Source: Tilletia caries
Taxonomy: Eukaryota > Basidiomycota > Exobasidiomycetes > Tilletiales > Tilletiaceae
Direction of reading: 5' to 3'
Assembly (NCBI GenBank): GCA_032718865.1
Contig: JALUTQ010000040.1
Coordinates: forward strand, 868,001-932,000
DNA: 64,000 bases
Under the pieces are notes generated by a model. It did not search any database, had not been told where the DNA came from, and saw only the letters and a list, made by a program, of their open reading frames with translations. The position numbers and the translations under genes are program-made. Positions 20,859-33,165 of the stretch are shown here, one piece after another. Positions within the stretch are counted from its first letter, which is position 1, and the number at the start of each line of letters is the position of its first letter.

Positions 20859-23800
20859 ATGCCACCCTTACAACGTTTGCATCGTGACTGTCAGGCACCC
20901 CCTCACTCATCTCCTCCGTTCTTTCCCAACTTATTACCTCACTCATCGTCTCCAGTCCAACCTACACCTTCTCCACCACCCACAGTCACAGGGGTAAAGC
21001 CAGTTCGCTCCATCCAGCTCAACTGTGCCAAAAGGCGAACCGCCTTCCACTCGCTGTTCAACACCGCCCCCTCAGACCGCTTCGACATGATCTTCCTACA
21101 GGAGCCCTATGTCATCACACAAACATCCCAACCACCCTACTACGCAGGATGGCGTCCGATCTCTCCCATCTTCGATGCGCCTCCGGCTCAGGACACTCCT
21201 GTGGGCCCCAGAGCCATCTCATACATCTCTGCCACTCGGTTCTCCCCAAATTCAATCACTCCCCTCGCCACGAACTCCTACGATGTCAGCGCGTTCGTCG
21301 TCGCGGAAGGCGCTGGTCTTCCAGCACGAGCCTTCATAAACATATATAACCAAAAAGACAATATCGGTACACTCGAAGCGGTCGATTCCCTTCTGGACCG
21401 TATCTTCACGCGTCATAACAACCCCGCAATTTTTCTCTTGGGCGATTTCAATCTCCACCATGAGCTCTGGAATCCTCACGACTACCTCTCATCAGACCCG
21501 CGAGCCGAAACTCTTCTCGACATCGCGGGCAAGCACGGGCTCGAACTCCGGTCGGAGGAGGGAGTCCCCACCTTCCAACATATCAGTGGCCAATCACGGG
21601 CCACTACCATCAATCTTGTGTGGGCGAATCGCCTTGGCGCCGACCTGATGTTCTCCTGCCGCACCGACGTGGACGGTTCTTTCAGCCAGCTCTCCGACCA
21701 CCGCGCGTTGGTGCACGAAACTCTCAGCCAGCACGAGGTCCGTTCGCCTATCCGATCGCCGTACCAGTGGGACAAGGTGGACTGGACCAAGCTCACAATC
21801 AACCTCGAGGCCTCCTTCCCCTTGTCCCAGACCCCTCCAACCATTCTCTTCCCCACCGAGCGCAGCGGGAGCTACTTGATGCATCAGCCCAGGGACTAGT
21901 TGACACACTACAAGCCGTGGTCAAGAAGATGGTCCCCGTCGCCGAGGTAGGACCGCGGTCCAAGCGTTGGTGGAACAGCAGCCTCAGCGCGCTGAGAGCT
22001 ACGTGCGCAAAGACAGAGCGGGGAAAGCAGAGAGCAAACAGGAGGGGAGATGAGACGGTCAAAGCAACAGCAGCAGCAGCGTGGAGGAAGGCGCGTGCTG
22101 TGTACACCAACGCCATCAAGCACCATAAGGCACAGCACTGGGACGAGTTCCTGGAATCTGTGGACGACCGCACAATATGGACGGCTGCCAAGTATAAGAT
22201 GGCCGGTCAACAGTTCGATCGCTTCGTTCCACCCATCTCCTCACGCCCAGAGGATCAAGCTCAGGCCTTCCATAAGGCCTTCACACAAGCAAGCGCTCCC
22301 GCCAATCTCAGTGACACCAGAGCAGCCTCTTATCCCACACCTCTCCCTGACCTCGCCATCCGAACAGAACATTTGTCCGCAGCCCTGGAGCGGATGTCAC
22401 CTTCCAGAACGGCGGACCCGCACGGCGTAACCACACTGGTGCTAAAGAAGGTTTGGCATGTTATCCTTTCCTTGTTCAGCAACATTGTGGCGGCCGGCAT
22501 GCGCCTGGGACACTATCCTCCGGTCTTCAAGTCAGCACACACCCTCGTGCTACGCAAGCCTCGCCGCGGCGACTACTCATTACCATCATCTTGGAGGCCC
22601 ATCGATCTCATCAGCAGGCTCGGCTTGGTATGGGATTCAGCCCTCACAGCGAGATTGAGCTTCCTCGCGGAGACTCACCACCTCCTCCCAAACTCCCACT
22701 TTGGTGGTCGTCCCGCTCGTCTACTGCGGATGCGTTGGTGTGTATGGAAGAGAGGGTGTTCGACGAGTGGAGGAGAGGCAGAATGTGCGGGTTTTTGTCT
22801 TTTGACTCGAAAGCAGCATTTCCGAGCATGCGCCGCGACCGGCTGTGCCACAACCTACGCATGGCCGGGATACCAGCCAACGTCGTCGAACTCATCCGAT
22901 CGTGGCACAACAACCGGTGGGTCCGCTACATCATCAGCGAGTATCTATGCCAGGCCCTGCATAGACAAGATGGCTGCCCGCAAGGGTCTCCCTTGTCCCC
23001 GCTCCTCTCCCTCTTCTACAACGCACCGCTCCTCAACCGTATCGACGAGCTCGGCCCTGAATTTCACTCGACGGGCTACATCGACGATATCGGCGTGTTG
23101 GTGACGGGAAGGGACGAGGAGGAGGTACAAGAACGTCTCCAGATGGTAGCACCTCAGACGCGCTGGTGGCAGGATTCACATGGCACGTTGCTCGATCTCA
23201 CGAAGACACACTTCACCATCTTCTCCCGTTCCCTCTCAGACCCACCTCCACAGGATCTCCCATTCGATGGCGAACTGATCCCGTGGCAGCCTACAGTTGA
23301 GCTGCTGGGGGGGGGTCATTTTTGGATCATCAACTGCGTTTCCGGGAACAACGAGCGAGAACGGTACAACGCGCACAAGGAGCATGGCTGGCGATCACAT
23401 CCCTGGGCAATTCAGTCAAAGGGCTGGGCCTCAGCCACTTGTTGCGACTGTTTCGATGCATAGTAGTGCCAAGAATCGAGTACGGGGCGCTGGTATGGGA
23501 CCGCTTCGAATCAAACTCGACGACCGTCAAAAAGCTTCAAGCGATCCAAAACACTGCACTACGACGAGCACTAGGCGCCTTCCGGACCACCCCAGTAGAC
23601 GCTCTGCACTTTGACTCCAACCTCCCCCCCATCGGCGCCCACCTTGACATCCGAGTCTCAGAGCAGGCCGTGAAGCTTCTCACCGGCAGCTCCTCCAATC
23701 CAGCTGCAGTCGCCGCACGTAAAGCTCACAGGCGCCCCACCAAGCGATTTACTACCAACATGGCTCTCATATTTCGTCAACTCGCCGCAATCGGGGTCCC

Positions 23801-24864
23801 TTTAACATCCATCGAACACCTCTCCCCCATAGCTGCAGAACCGGGCTGGACCAGCCGCTTCCTGGCAGACATCAGTCAGGAACGCGATCAGGCTATTGCA
23901 ACGAGCTCCAGCATCAGGGGCGACGCATTCAATCCTGTCTTCTTCTGCGACGGATCTTTGGTCGACGAAGGAGTAGGCGCAGCGGCTTACGATCCGTGGT
24001 CAGGTCGTGCAGAATCAAGCTTCCTTGGGGGGGTCATGGGCGCACACGGTGTTCGAAGCGGAGCTAAAGGGCATTGAACTGGCTCTCAGGATGGCGAAGG
24101 CGGACTACGAAGAATTGTGGTCCATTACCATCGTCGTCGACAACCAGGCCGCCATTAGGTCACTGTCAACACCACCCAGAAGAGCAGCAGGCCAGCACCT
24201 GGCTATCAGCATTCATCACTTGGCCGAGGACATCCGTCGCCAACACCCCGGTTGTTCATTCCAGCTAATATGGTGCCCAGGACACGAAGGGGTTGCTGGG
24301 AATGAGGTTGCAGACGGGCTGGCAAAATCTGCAGCAAGAGCCACCGAAGATGGTAGCAGCACCGAACCCGCGAGCCTAGCCGCAATCAAGATGACGATCA
24401 AGCAGCATATATCTGGGTCGGCGACCTACTGGACGGGTAGCAGCGGCGGATTTCATCGCCGGATCAGGGCTCAAACCAGCAGCGGCAGCACGAGGGATGC
24501 GTTATCTCGGTTGTCTCGGGCTGGAACCTCAGCTGTGGTACAGGCTCGGACAGGGCATGCAGGCACCAACGCCTACCTTCACCGTTTTGGCCATGTCGAC
24601 TCTCCCATCTGCACGGTGTGTCGGGTGCCAGAGACTATGCAGCATCTCATAATGACCTGCAGACGGCACGGCGATGCTCGGTCCACGTTTCGGCGGGCGC
24701 TCCGAGCAAAAGGTTTGCCCGACACTCAGCTCGTACATCATCTCAGCCCCGCAGCATTCCCAGCCTTGGCCCACTTCCTCTTGTGCACCGGCAAGTTCAG
24801 GTCGTCCAGGCTCCAGCCAGCCCACGCAGATGTGCGGTCAACTATTCTTCCCATCCAGCTCTAG
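20859..24864 (+). pseudogene. LINE ORF2: endonuclease, reverse transcriptase and RNase H (several frameshifts)
   Basis: Reading frames used: 20859 to about 21830, about 21830-22725, about 22715-23310, about 23315-24030 and 24020-24864. The endonuclease block has LNCAKRR,  FLQEPYV, LLGDFNLHHELWNP and LSDHRAL. The RT block has SWRPIDLISRLG, FLSFDSKAAFPSMRR, QGSPLSPLLSLFYN and the catalytic GYIDDIGVLV. RNase H has FFCDGSLVDEG, FEAELKGIELAL, IVVDNQAAI and WCPGHEGVAGNEVADGLAK. A C-terminal Cys/His cluster follows (CTVCRVPETMQHLIMTC). At least four single-base shifts break the ORF. Two coincide with G runs (about 23308-23316 and 24028-24034), where removing G residues would give the conserved readings LLGVIFDH and LGSWAHTVFE. 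No in-frame stop is needed to explain the breaks. Confidence 0.88.
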
Positions 24865-25136
24865 TTTCCCTCTTCATTTCACCCACATCCGAGGATGTGT
24901 CTCTTCCCATCGGCTTTCTCATCACCCTTCGATTCCTTTCCCCTTGATACTAGTTTCCCTTGCCCCGTAGCCGTGCCCAGCTGGGCTTTCTCGTCCCAAT
25001 GATCTCTCTCCTAGTGATTCTTCCTTCTCCTTCCATCTCCTTCTGTTGATCCTTTAAAGGCTCCGGCCGACTGTCATAGGCGTTATGCCCTCACACAGCA
25101 ATGATAACAACAACAACAACAACGCCATCTGCATTC

Positions 25137-25680
25137 CAGACGGTCGCGAGTCAACAGTCAGCAGTCAGCAGTCAGCCGCTCGGACATGGGCATGTAAACA
25201 AGAGTACCGACTTCGATTTGGCATTTAAGAACTGTAAGAGGAGGGCCGGGACAGGGGAAAGGGGGACACACTTCCGATCATAATAGAGAGCGCTTTGGCG
25301 GGAGGGCTGGGGGGGGGGGAAGGGGAGAAGGACGGAGACCACAGAAGGACGCAGAAAGAGAATGGAGAGGAGAGAGAGAGCAAAGGTGGGACTGGCCTGG
25401 GAACGTGCGGTCCGCGGTCTTTCCGTGAAAGGTCCGGGTGGGAATTGGAGAAGGGGATAAAAGGCAAAGGGGGGGCCTCGTCGAAAGGGCTGCGGAAGAC
25501 GAGGGAAATTTCGCGTCTTCGGCTGATGTCGAGTTGTTCATGAAATCATGTTGTTGTTTTTTCTTCGGAGGTCGTGTTGTCATGAGGAGAGCTTGAGGAT
25601 GAGGAGGAAGGAAGACCGCGCGTCCGTTCTCGAGGACCGGCGGACGAGGGTTTGCGAAAAGGGAGACTTGGGTTCCGCCC
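25137..25680. other. Region between the LINE and the VTC4 gene
   Basis: Begins with tandem CAGTCAG units (25155-25180). It contains a long G run near 25310 and purine-rich DNA downstream of the VTC4 stop. No gene is supported. Confidence 0.5.
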
Positions 25681-28537
25681 TCAGTTGGCTAGCCCACGCG
25701 CCTGCCGACTCTCGTGCGTCTCGTGGAAGCGCAACACAAAGTTGACAATCGTCCCCGCCAGCAATACCGCGCACAAAAAGCTGGGCCCAACCGCATCAAA
25801 GTACACATTCGAGCTCTCCTTCGCCCGGATCTTCCACGCCCGAATCATGTAGATCGTGCCCGAGTACGCGATGCAGAACAGCGCAATCACCGTGAAGATC
25901 GAGGCCGAGATCAGACCCGATTTGTCGCCCGGGGTGCTGAAGTTCAACAGACCGACGGCCAGCGCAGAGATGAACACGCTGAACTCGAGCCACTTCAGGA
26001 ACGTACGTTCGTTCGCGAAGTACACTTTGGGCTCCACCCGGACCGGGATCGAGATCTTCTTGCCCGGTGCCGAGTGGAACTCCGTCGTGTACGTCACACC
26101 CGCAGGCGGACCCATACCCGTCCCGCGAGGTTCCTCCTCATCACGACCGAGCAACGCATTCCGGATCCGACGCTCCTCCGCCGTCATCTCCTCCTCGTCA
26201 TCGTCGCCATCGGCAGTCCGGCCCGCGGCCGAGGACGAGGACGCAGACGAGGGTGCACCCGCATCGCGCGAGTACTTCGCCCGCCACAGTCGCTGGATTC
26301 CCTTCGGCGTCAACTTGGAGAAGTACGTCTTGTCAAACGCGGAACTCGTGCTGAGGATGTCCTCCCGCTTAGGAGCCTTGTTCCGAGCCTGCCCCGATCC
26401 GCTCGCACCTCCTCCCGCTCCTCCACTTCCCGCAGCAGCAACCCCGCTCGTCCCAGCGACGCGGTTGAACGTGCTCGCATTGGCAAGCCGGTCAGCCGCC
26501 TCCGGGTTCTCCCGACGCAGACGCTCCATCTCGTCCTTGGACGCCTTCATGCTCTGTTCCCGCTGCGCCTTGAGTTCCTTCAGCTTGGGATCGTGCGAGG
26601 CCATCCCCAACGACTTGGCAAGCTGCGCGTCGTTCGCAATCGCAGCACGCCCGCGCTGATCGTCATCGTCGTCATCCCCGCCTTCAAACTCGTCCTCAGA
26701 GACCGGCTCGGCGTACGCGGTAGCCGCACTCAACCGACTGTTGTCCACTAGCGCAGGCGTCTCCGGCCTCGATGCCGGCTCGGAGCCAGGGGCCGACGAC
26801 GTGGGACGCTCGATGGCCAGGTTCCGAGTGACGGGCTTGCGGATGTCGATGTCCATCTGGGGCAGCCAGAAGGGCACCAAGTCGACCCGGTTCGCAAGCA
26901 GTGTGGCGCATCCGTGGATAAACTTGGAGAACTTGGGCACGGCCTCGACAAGGTGCGAGCCTACCAGCTCACGCACCCATTCCGGGGGTTCCTGGCCAAA
27001 CTGGGTCTGGAGCTTGACTTCGAGGACACCGTAGGGGAATCGCTCGATGTCCTCGGCGAGGAGCTGGTCGAAGGGATAGTCGATACCGATGTCCATCCGG
27101 CGCCAGTTATCACCGGCGCGCCGACGGCCGTCCCAGTTGTCTTCGCGAATCAGACTGAGTTCGGTGTCGAGGGAGATCCGGACGCGGGCATCGCCCGGCA
27201 GCTGGAAAGCAGTCCGGTTGTAGAAGGAGCGCATGACGGGTATGAGCTTGCGGGTGAGAACCGAGTACTGGACCTCGGATGCGAGCTGGATCATGCTGTC
27301 GACCTCCTTGTCTGACTTCTTGCCCTTCTTGCGGATGGCCTCGAAGGTCTCGTCCATGCGGTAGGAGCCGTTCATGAAGCCGTTGAGGTTCTCTTCCTTG
27401 ATGGGGAACCGGGCCTTTACAGATTTCTCGCCGGTCCAGTCTTCGCGATGGGTCTTGCGCTCGACGAAGATCTGCTTGGTGTCCATGCCGCCGTACCAGC
27501 GCATCCGGATGGCCTCTGCGCCCTCGGTCTTCTCCAAACGGCCAAGGTAGAGCTCGAGATCCTCGTTGTCGTAGTAGATCGAGGTGATCGCGCTATCCTC
27601 GACTTGGTAGTCCTTGTCCGGGTTGAAGACGAGGACGGGGAGGTGCTTGAGGATGACGAGCTTGAGGGGCACGATGTTGTCTGGGTGGACCCAGTACTTG
27701 GTCGTCTGACGGACAAAGGCGGACTGGGAACCACCGGCGGCCGAGTCTCCCTGGATGGGGTTTCCGCGGGTGCGGACGAGGTCGAAGAGCTTGGAGAGCT
27801 TGACGATGAGGGCATCGTAGTTCTCCTTGTAGAAGGGCCGGGCAGCGAGGTAGTGCTGGACGAACTCTTTGCGAAGAAGACGTCCGGTCTGCTTGTCGTG
27901 CTTCTTGACGATCTTGTGGAAGCCGGTGTAGTTCAGCTTGGTGAAGAGAGCGAGGTCGTGTACGTCTGCGATGATGATGGCAAGACGCTCCTCGAGCTCG
28001 ATGAAGTGTTCTTCGATGGCGTCGGAGTCTTCGCCGTCGGAATCGAACTCGTCATCGGATCCAACGTCGTCGTGCGCGTATACGACGTCGCGGTTGGAGT
28101 GGTGATGAGAAGAGGATGACCCGTGCTCGGGGGCGGCGCCTGTTGCTGAGTTAGCTGAGGATGGTAAGGACGCGTTTGACGATGGCCGACTGGAGACGAG
28201 GAGGTAGACCTCTGCCTGTGCCTTCTTGATGCGGCTCTCGAGCTCGGCGACCTTCTCCTTCTGGAAGGCGTATACCTTCTCGAGTTCCTTGCTGAGCTCC
28301 TGGAGGAACTCGTCCTCGTCCTTGTCTGACCATGCGGAGCGCTCGGTGCGGCCCTTGATGAACTTCTTGAGCTCCGAGTAGCGGATCTGAGGGAGGGCGA
28401 GGAATAACACATACGTTGGTAAGCTGTGTGCTTTACCATTTACCACACCGCTGGGGGAACAAGGAAGATGATGAACTCACATACTTATCGGACCACTCGG
28501 AGTAGAGGCTGGTCTTGATCGTCTGTCCGAACTTCAT
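25681..28537 (-). CDS. VTC4: Vacuolar transporter chaperone 4, polyphosphate polymerase
   Basis: Polymerises ATP gamma-phosphate into polyphosphate and feeds it into the vacuole as the catalytic subunit of the VTC complex. Two exons, 28481..28537 (MKFGQTIKTSLYSEWSDKY) and 25681..28386, intron 94 nt, 920 residues. Domains: N-terminal SPX (IRYSELKKFIKGR, then LNYTGFHKIVKKHDKQTG), with a Ser- and Asp/Glu-rich insertion between its halves. The triphosphate-tunnel catalytic domain follows (TSIYYDNEDLELYLGRLEK, IRMRWYGG, IFVERKTHREDWTGEKSVK) and retains the basic R-x-R and K residues that make it VTC4 rather than the inactive VTC2/3. A disordered linker precedes three C-terminal membrane helices (VYFANERTFLKWLEFSVFIS and following). 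It is longer than the roughly 720-residue yeast protein, mainly through the linkers. The 19-residue first exon is supported by the canonical MKFG start. Confidence 0.93.
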
Positions 28538-29299
28538 CTGTGGCTGCTGCTGCTCTCTGGCGTCTGGCGTCTGGCGTCTGGACGTGGTGTGTGGCCAGGT
28601 CGGGGTCCGCGCCTATGGTCAAGGTGCAGATCGAATGCGAGGGTGTTGTGAACGCGAACGCGAAAGGGTGAAGGAGGTCAATCGATCTTCGCCGTCGTTC
28701 ACTCCAGGCACAAGCAACAAGTTACAAGCAGCAAGCAGCAAGCAAGGAGACCTTCCTCACTCCAATTATTGATGAGACGGCCCCAGGGCGAAGATTGCTG
28801 CCGCGCCGTGCGTGGAAACGAGGGAATGAGAATATTCATCGCACGACGCACGTTGCTCAACGACCTTCCCCCCGATTCGTTTCATGCAGGCCGCCAGGCG
28901 CCAGGCACTGTGACACACTCGCATTTATGCATACCAGACCCCTAGCACATCGGTCTCACAGGAGTCTACGGAAGTCTCAACACTTATGATTCGGCGCTCG
29001 AGCTGGGAGTCTGAAGCTGGACGGAGGGGGTCATCGAGACCTTATGCATGCACGGAGGCCGAGCGGGACGCACAGACGCCTCCCAGGGTTGTGGGTGGCT
29101 TGCAGGCACGTGGGCCTGAACTCTAAACAAATTCTCTCAGCGCGCGCTGCAGCCGTCGACACGGTGTTGCGAATCGGGTCACGTCCAAAGTCCAAACACC
29201 GCAACACCCCGCCGCCTTCTGAAATCTGGAGAGCAACATTAATGATTGAGTTGGCAGACGAGCTCGAGAGATGCGATCTTGAGACTGAGAGGGTCAACG
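28538..29299. other. Divergent intergenic region between VTC4 and ETP1/BRAP2
   Basis: Holds the promoters of two diverging genes. Small direct repeats are visible at 28715-28745 (AAGCAGCAAGCAGC units) and 28555-28582 (GGCGTCTGGCGTCTGG). No CACGTG phosphate-response site was noticed next to VTC4. No gene is supported. Confidence 0.5.
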
Positions 29300-32200
29300 A
29301 TGAGCAGCAGCGCCGTCACAGTCGCAGCTTCCTTCCGCGTCCATCTCTCACTCTTCCAATCAGAGCCTGCCTCGTCTTCTGAACAGTCCTCTGATCCAGC
29401 TCCCGCTCCAGCTTCAGGTCTCCGCATCTGTCCACGAGACATCTTCCATCCTCTGCCTGCTCACAGCGACGGCAGCGAAGACACAGCACCGACAGACGAC
29501 GCACTCGCACTGCGCATCAGGAAGGAACAGGTCCACGTAGATCAGCGCTTCGGGCCCATCACCCTCGACTGGGCAGACAACGAGACGCTCCTCGAGATCA
29601 GTCGGCACCACACCGACGACATGCATCCCTCCCGTAATGCCCACTCGAGACCGCCGCATGCGCGCACCCCTGCCCATTTGCAACCTCAACAGCCTCCACA
29701 CAATGTTACTCAGAGCGCGTCGGATACGGCCGGGACATCACGCTCAGCGCCCGTAGCTTCCCCATCTGCCTCAACCTCCACGTCAGCATCAGCATCAGCA
29801 TCAGCTGGCACTCCTACCCCTACACCCTCTTCATCTGCCGCAAGACCACAAACAGCGCATCCTCATCCTCATAGCGCAGCAACAATAGCAGCAGCAGCAG
29901 AATCGCCGATCCCCGTCGCAAGGTACACCCAACAAAGCACATTCTCCACCGACGCAGAGTCAGAATCAGATCCAGATACCACTGCCCCTCCAGACCGCTC
30001 GGCAGCCGTTTCCGCACAAGCCTCCGCCAGTACGTATTCCATTGGCCGCACTCACGTCTCCTTTGGCATCGTCCACCTCTTTCGTGACCAGTCCGAAGCC
30101 GACCAGGCCAGCTCTCTCCAGCATGATTCCCAATTCCCCGCTCTGGCCGCTTCTAGCCCTGCGTCCTCATCTGCCGTGGCCACCTCGTCCAAGACGCTCA
30201 TATCTTCAACACAGTCATCATCTTCATCTGCAGTTACAACAACAACAACAATGCCGCCAGCGGGAGCGGTTCAGGTTACGACGGACGAAGAGGCCGGATC
30301 GATTCTCGGCATCCTTGCCGTCCCGGGTTATATGACAGCAGCCGACTTCCTCGCCTTCATCGAACCCGCAGCTGACGCGATAAGCCATATCCGCATGATC
30401 AGGTGGGTGCCCTCAGCTGATGCTCCCTTCTATGCGAGTAAAAAGTGGGCTCAAATTCGATCTTGCCGCGTCCGTCCATTCTCAGAGAGCTACAAACGGA
30501 GAAATGCATGGTGCTTATCAAGTTCCGTGACCCGTCCGACGCCGAAGAATTCCACAAGATGTATAACGGCCAGCCTTTTAACGCCATCAATGTACGTTTA
30601 CAATTTGCGTTTAGAGCGTTACATCGGTGAAAGCTGAAAACAGGGTGTTCTTTTCGTTATTATGGGCTATGCTGATAGGAGGACGAATTGTGCCAGGTCG
30701 TCTATATCACCTCTGTCACCGTCTCAGCATCCTACACTCTCCCTCACGCATATCCCCTCCTTGCAAACTCAGACCCCTGGCCCATGCTTCCCCCGTCCTC
30801 CTCCCCCTCCACTCCGTCCGCTCCTGTTACCAGCAGTCCTAACACAGCGACAGCAGCAGCAGCGGCCACGGAACAGCGGCTCGCGGCCCATCTGACGTAC
30901 GAGCTCCCCACGTGTCCTGTCTGCTTGGAACGGATGGACTCGAACGTGACCGGCCTGATGACGGTCACCTGTCAGCATACGTTCCATTGTGCATGTCTGA
31001 GCAAGTGGTCAGTAGTCCCTCTTCCCGTTCTGTGTTGAATGCAAGGTTGCGCACTCAGACTATATGCTGAGACCAAAATTCCCTCTCTTTATTTGTTCGC
31101 CCCTCTTCGCTTCTCTTGCCGCTTTGCAGGATCGACAGCAGGTCAGTAAGGACGGCACCTCCCCCTCTGCTCCGAGCCTTCCGAGACTATCACTCTGGCT
31201 TCTTCATCTGACACACTTCTTCCGATCTCTATCCCTCCCTGTTCATAGGTGTCCAGTATGCAGATATTCCCAAACGCGACAACGGAATGGTGCAGCTGGC
31301 TCTTCCCTTAACTCAGCGCAGAGCCGGTGTACGATATGCACAACAGCGACCGACCTCTGGGTTTGGTGAGTGGGAATCCCCCTTAGAAAGTACGTCTGAA
31401 TCGACATGCTGACGTTCCTTCCCTTTTCCCTTTTCTTAGTCTCATCTGTGCTTCTGTCGGATGTGGGCGGTACAAGGCTGGTCATGCCCAACAGCACTTC
31501 CACGAATCGGGTCATTTGTACAGCTTGGAGGTGAGTCCTAGCCGCACGAGGCATGGTCCGCTTCTCTTTCACATGACACTCCTGTGACAACTCACTGACG
31601 CCATGTGATCCCCATCTGTGCTGTGGTTGATTAACAGCTTGAGACGCAGCGAGTGTGGGACTATGCCGGCGACGGATACGTGCATCGGCTGATCCAGAAC
31701 AAAGCCGATGGCAAGCTTGTCGAGTTGCCCTCTGGCTCGTCCGCAGCGTCTACTCCCGTCCGAGGTGGTGGGCAGCGAAACATCCGAGGAGCCGGCGGCA
31801 CTGCCGAGTCGGAGGATATGTCCTTCCCAGGAGGGAGTGGGAAGGGCGGTAGCAGCCACCGGATGATGTTGGGCGGTGCCGGCGGCTCGGACCCGGAGGA
31901 CAAGGTGGAATCGCTCGGACTGGAGTACTCGTACCTGATCGCGTCCCAGCTGGAAAGTCAACGCTCCTTCTACGAAGAACAGGTCCGACTGCTCCAGGCC
32001 GAGCTCGAGTCGAGCCAGCATGCACAGGCGCAGAGCCGGGACCGTCTCCACGAGGCTGAGGGAGCGCTCGCCTCCATCCAACTCCGGCTGGGCGAGATGG
32101 AAGTCTCGCAAGCCCGGCTGGGTCAAGAGCGGGATCGAGCCGAGAAACGGGCCGAAAAAGCACTCGAACTCATGCGCAAGCACGAACGCGACCTACACAC

Positions 32201-32645
32201 CGAGCGATCGCAAACCGCAGGCCTGATGAAGAACCTGTCCGCCATCCGGACCGAGCGGGCGTCCGTCGAGTCCGAGCTGAACGCCCTCAAAGCCGAAATG
32301 ACGGATGTGAGGGAGCAGATGCGCGATTTGATGTTCTTCGTGTCTGCACGGGATAAGGTTGAAGGGGATGAGGAGTTAGTTGGGGGAGATGTTGTTGGTG
32401 TGCCGGCGCAGCAGGGGAAGGGTGGTAGCGGTGCGAGCGCGGGTGTGGGTGCGGGTGCGACGGCGACGGGGGTTGGTGGTGCCAGCAAGAAGAATAAGAA
32501 GAAGAGCAAGAAGCCTTCGAGTGGGGTGGTGGCGCAGTTGGCGGCTGCTCAGCAGCAACAGCGGCAGTCGAGTGGGAGTGGGAGTGGTGGTGGTGGGGAG
32601 GGCGCAGATGGGCATGAGGACGCTGTTGCTGGAGAGCCGTCTTGA
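29300..32645 (+). CDS. ETP1: ETP1/BRAP2-type RING-H2 and UBP zinc-finger ubiquitin ligase
   Basis: Seven exons: 29300..30402, 30486..30591, 30679..31007, 31130..31141, 31249..31365, 31440..31530 and 31638..32645; total 921 residues. The fourth exon is only 12 nt and completes the RING motif (LSKW-IDSR-CPVC). Order of domains: a long Ser/Ala/Thr-rich N-terminus; the BRAP2 RRM-like domain ([37 protein letters not shown]); RING-H2 ([11 protein letters not shown] through [13 protein letters not shown] and CPVCRYSQ); the UBP-type zinc finger ([36 protein letters not shown]); and a C-terminal coiled coil ([20 protein letters not shown]). A low-complexity Gly/Ser/Gln tail follows. Family members modulate Ras/MAPK signalling in animals and ethanol tolerance in yeast. 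All seven exons join in frame at consensus sites. Confidence 0.93.
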
Positions 32646-32956
32646 CGGCTCTACGACGACAGGGGGCTTTCTGCTGCGGTCTCCTTCGACTGCCTGGCCC
32701 ATCATGGGGCTCGTCGTCTGTATTTCTAACTCTTTCTCTCCGCGAAACATCAGTTCCGGTCAATGCAGGCCGAGGACGTGAAGGGTAGTTTGCAAGTTCA
32801 TGGAGATACATTGTGGCAGGGTCAAGCTCTCAGATACTTTGATTCATTGCAGCTCTCTGTCGATCCATAAGGGCCATTGTGTAGCATGTCGATGCGAGGA
32901 GTCACCTTGCAGTGTGGGAAGGAGTGGAAGCCGGGAAGAACAAAGATGGTAATCAA
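32646..32956. other. Convergent intergenic region
   Basis: Between the ETP1/BRAP2 stop and the start of the duplicated unit. No gene or repeat recognised. Confidence 0.45.
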
Positions 32957-33165
32957 TGATGCTTATGATGATGATTGGAATGTCAGGCTGAACAGCACAA
33001 CATTGTGCACGAGGAGAAGAAAAATAATGTCCTATTGCTGAAGCAGATCCAGAGAGAAGGAGAAGAGCGTTGGTATGCAGCCATGATATGGCGAGGATCG
33101 TTCGTGTCGTGATGTCAGGGCAGGTTGAATCACCGTCCTAGGAGAATGTGTGAACTTGTGTCGCA

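Larger units (their letters stand above)
18980..25121 (+). mobile_element. Full-length Tad1-like LINE (non-LTR retrotransposon)
   Basis: The 6142-bp insertion is bounded by an exact 15-bp target duplication, ACGCCATCTGCATTC, at 18965-18979 and 25122-25136. It ends in an (AAC)n tail (25104-25121) rather than poly(A). Content in order: ORF1 with coiled coil and CCHC zinc knuckles, then ORF2 with apurinic-type endonuclease, reverse transcriptase (YIDD) and RNase H. This layout, including the RNase H, matches the fungal Tad1 clade. The 5' end is complete (50 bp of leader before ORF1). The perfect duplication suggests a recent insertion, yet both ORFs carry frameshifts, two of them in G runs. It lies upstream of the annexin promoter. 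Confidence 0.92.
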
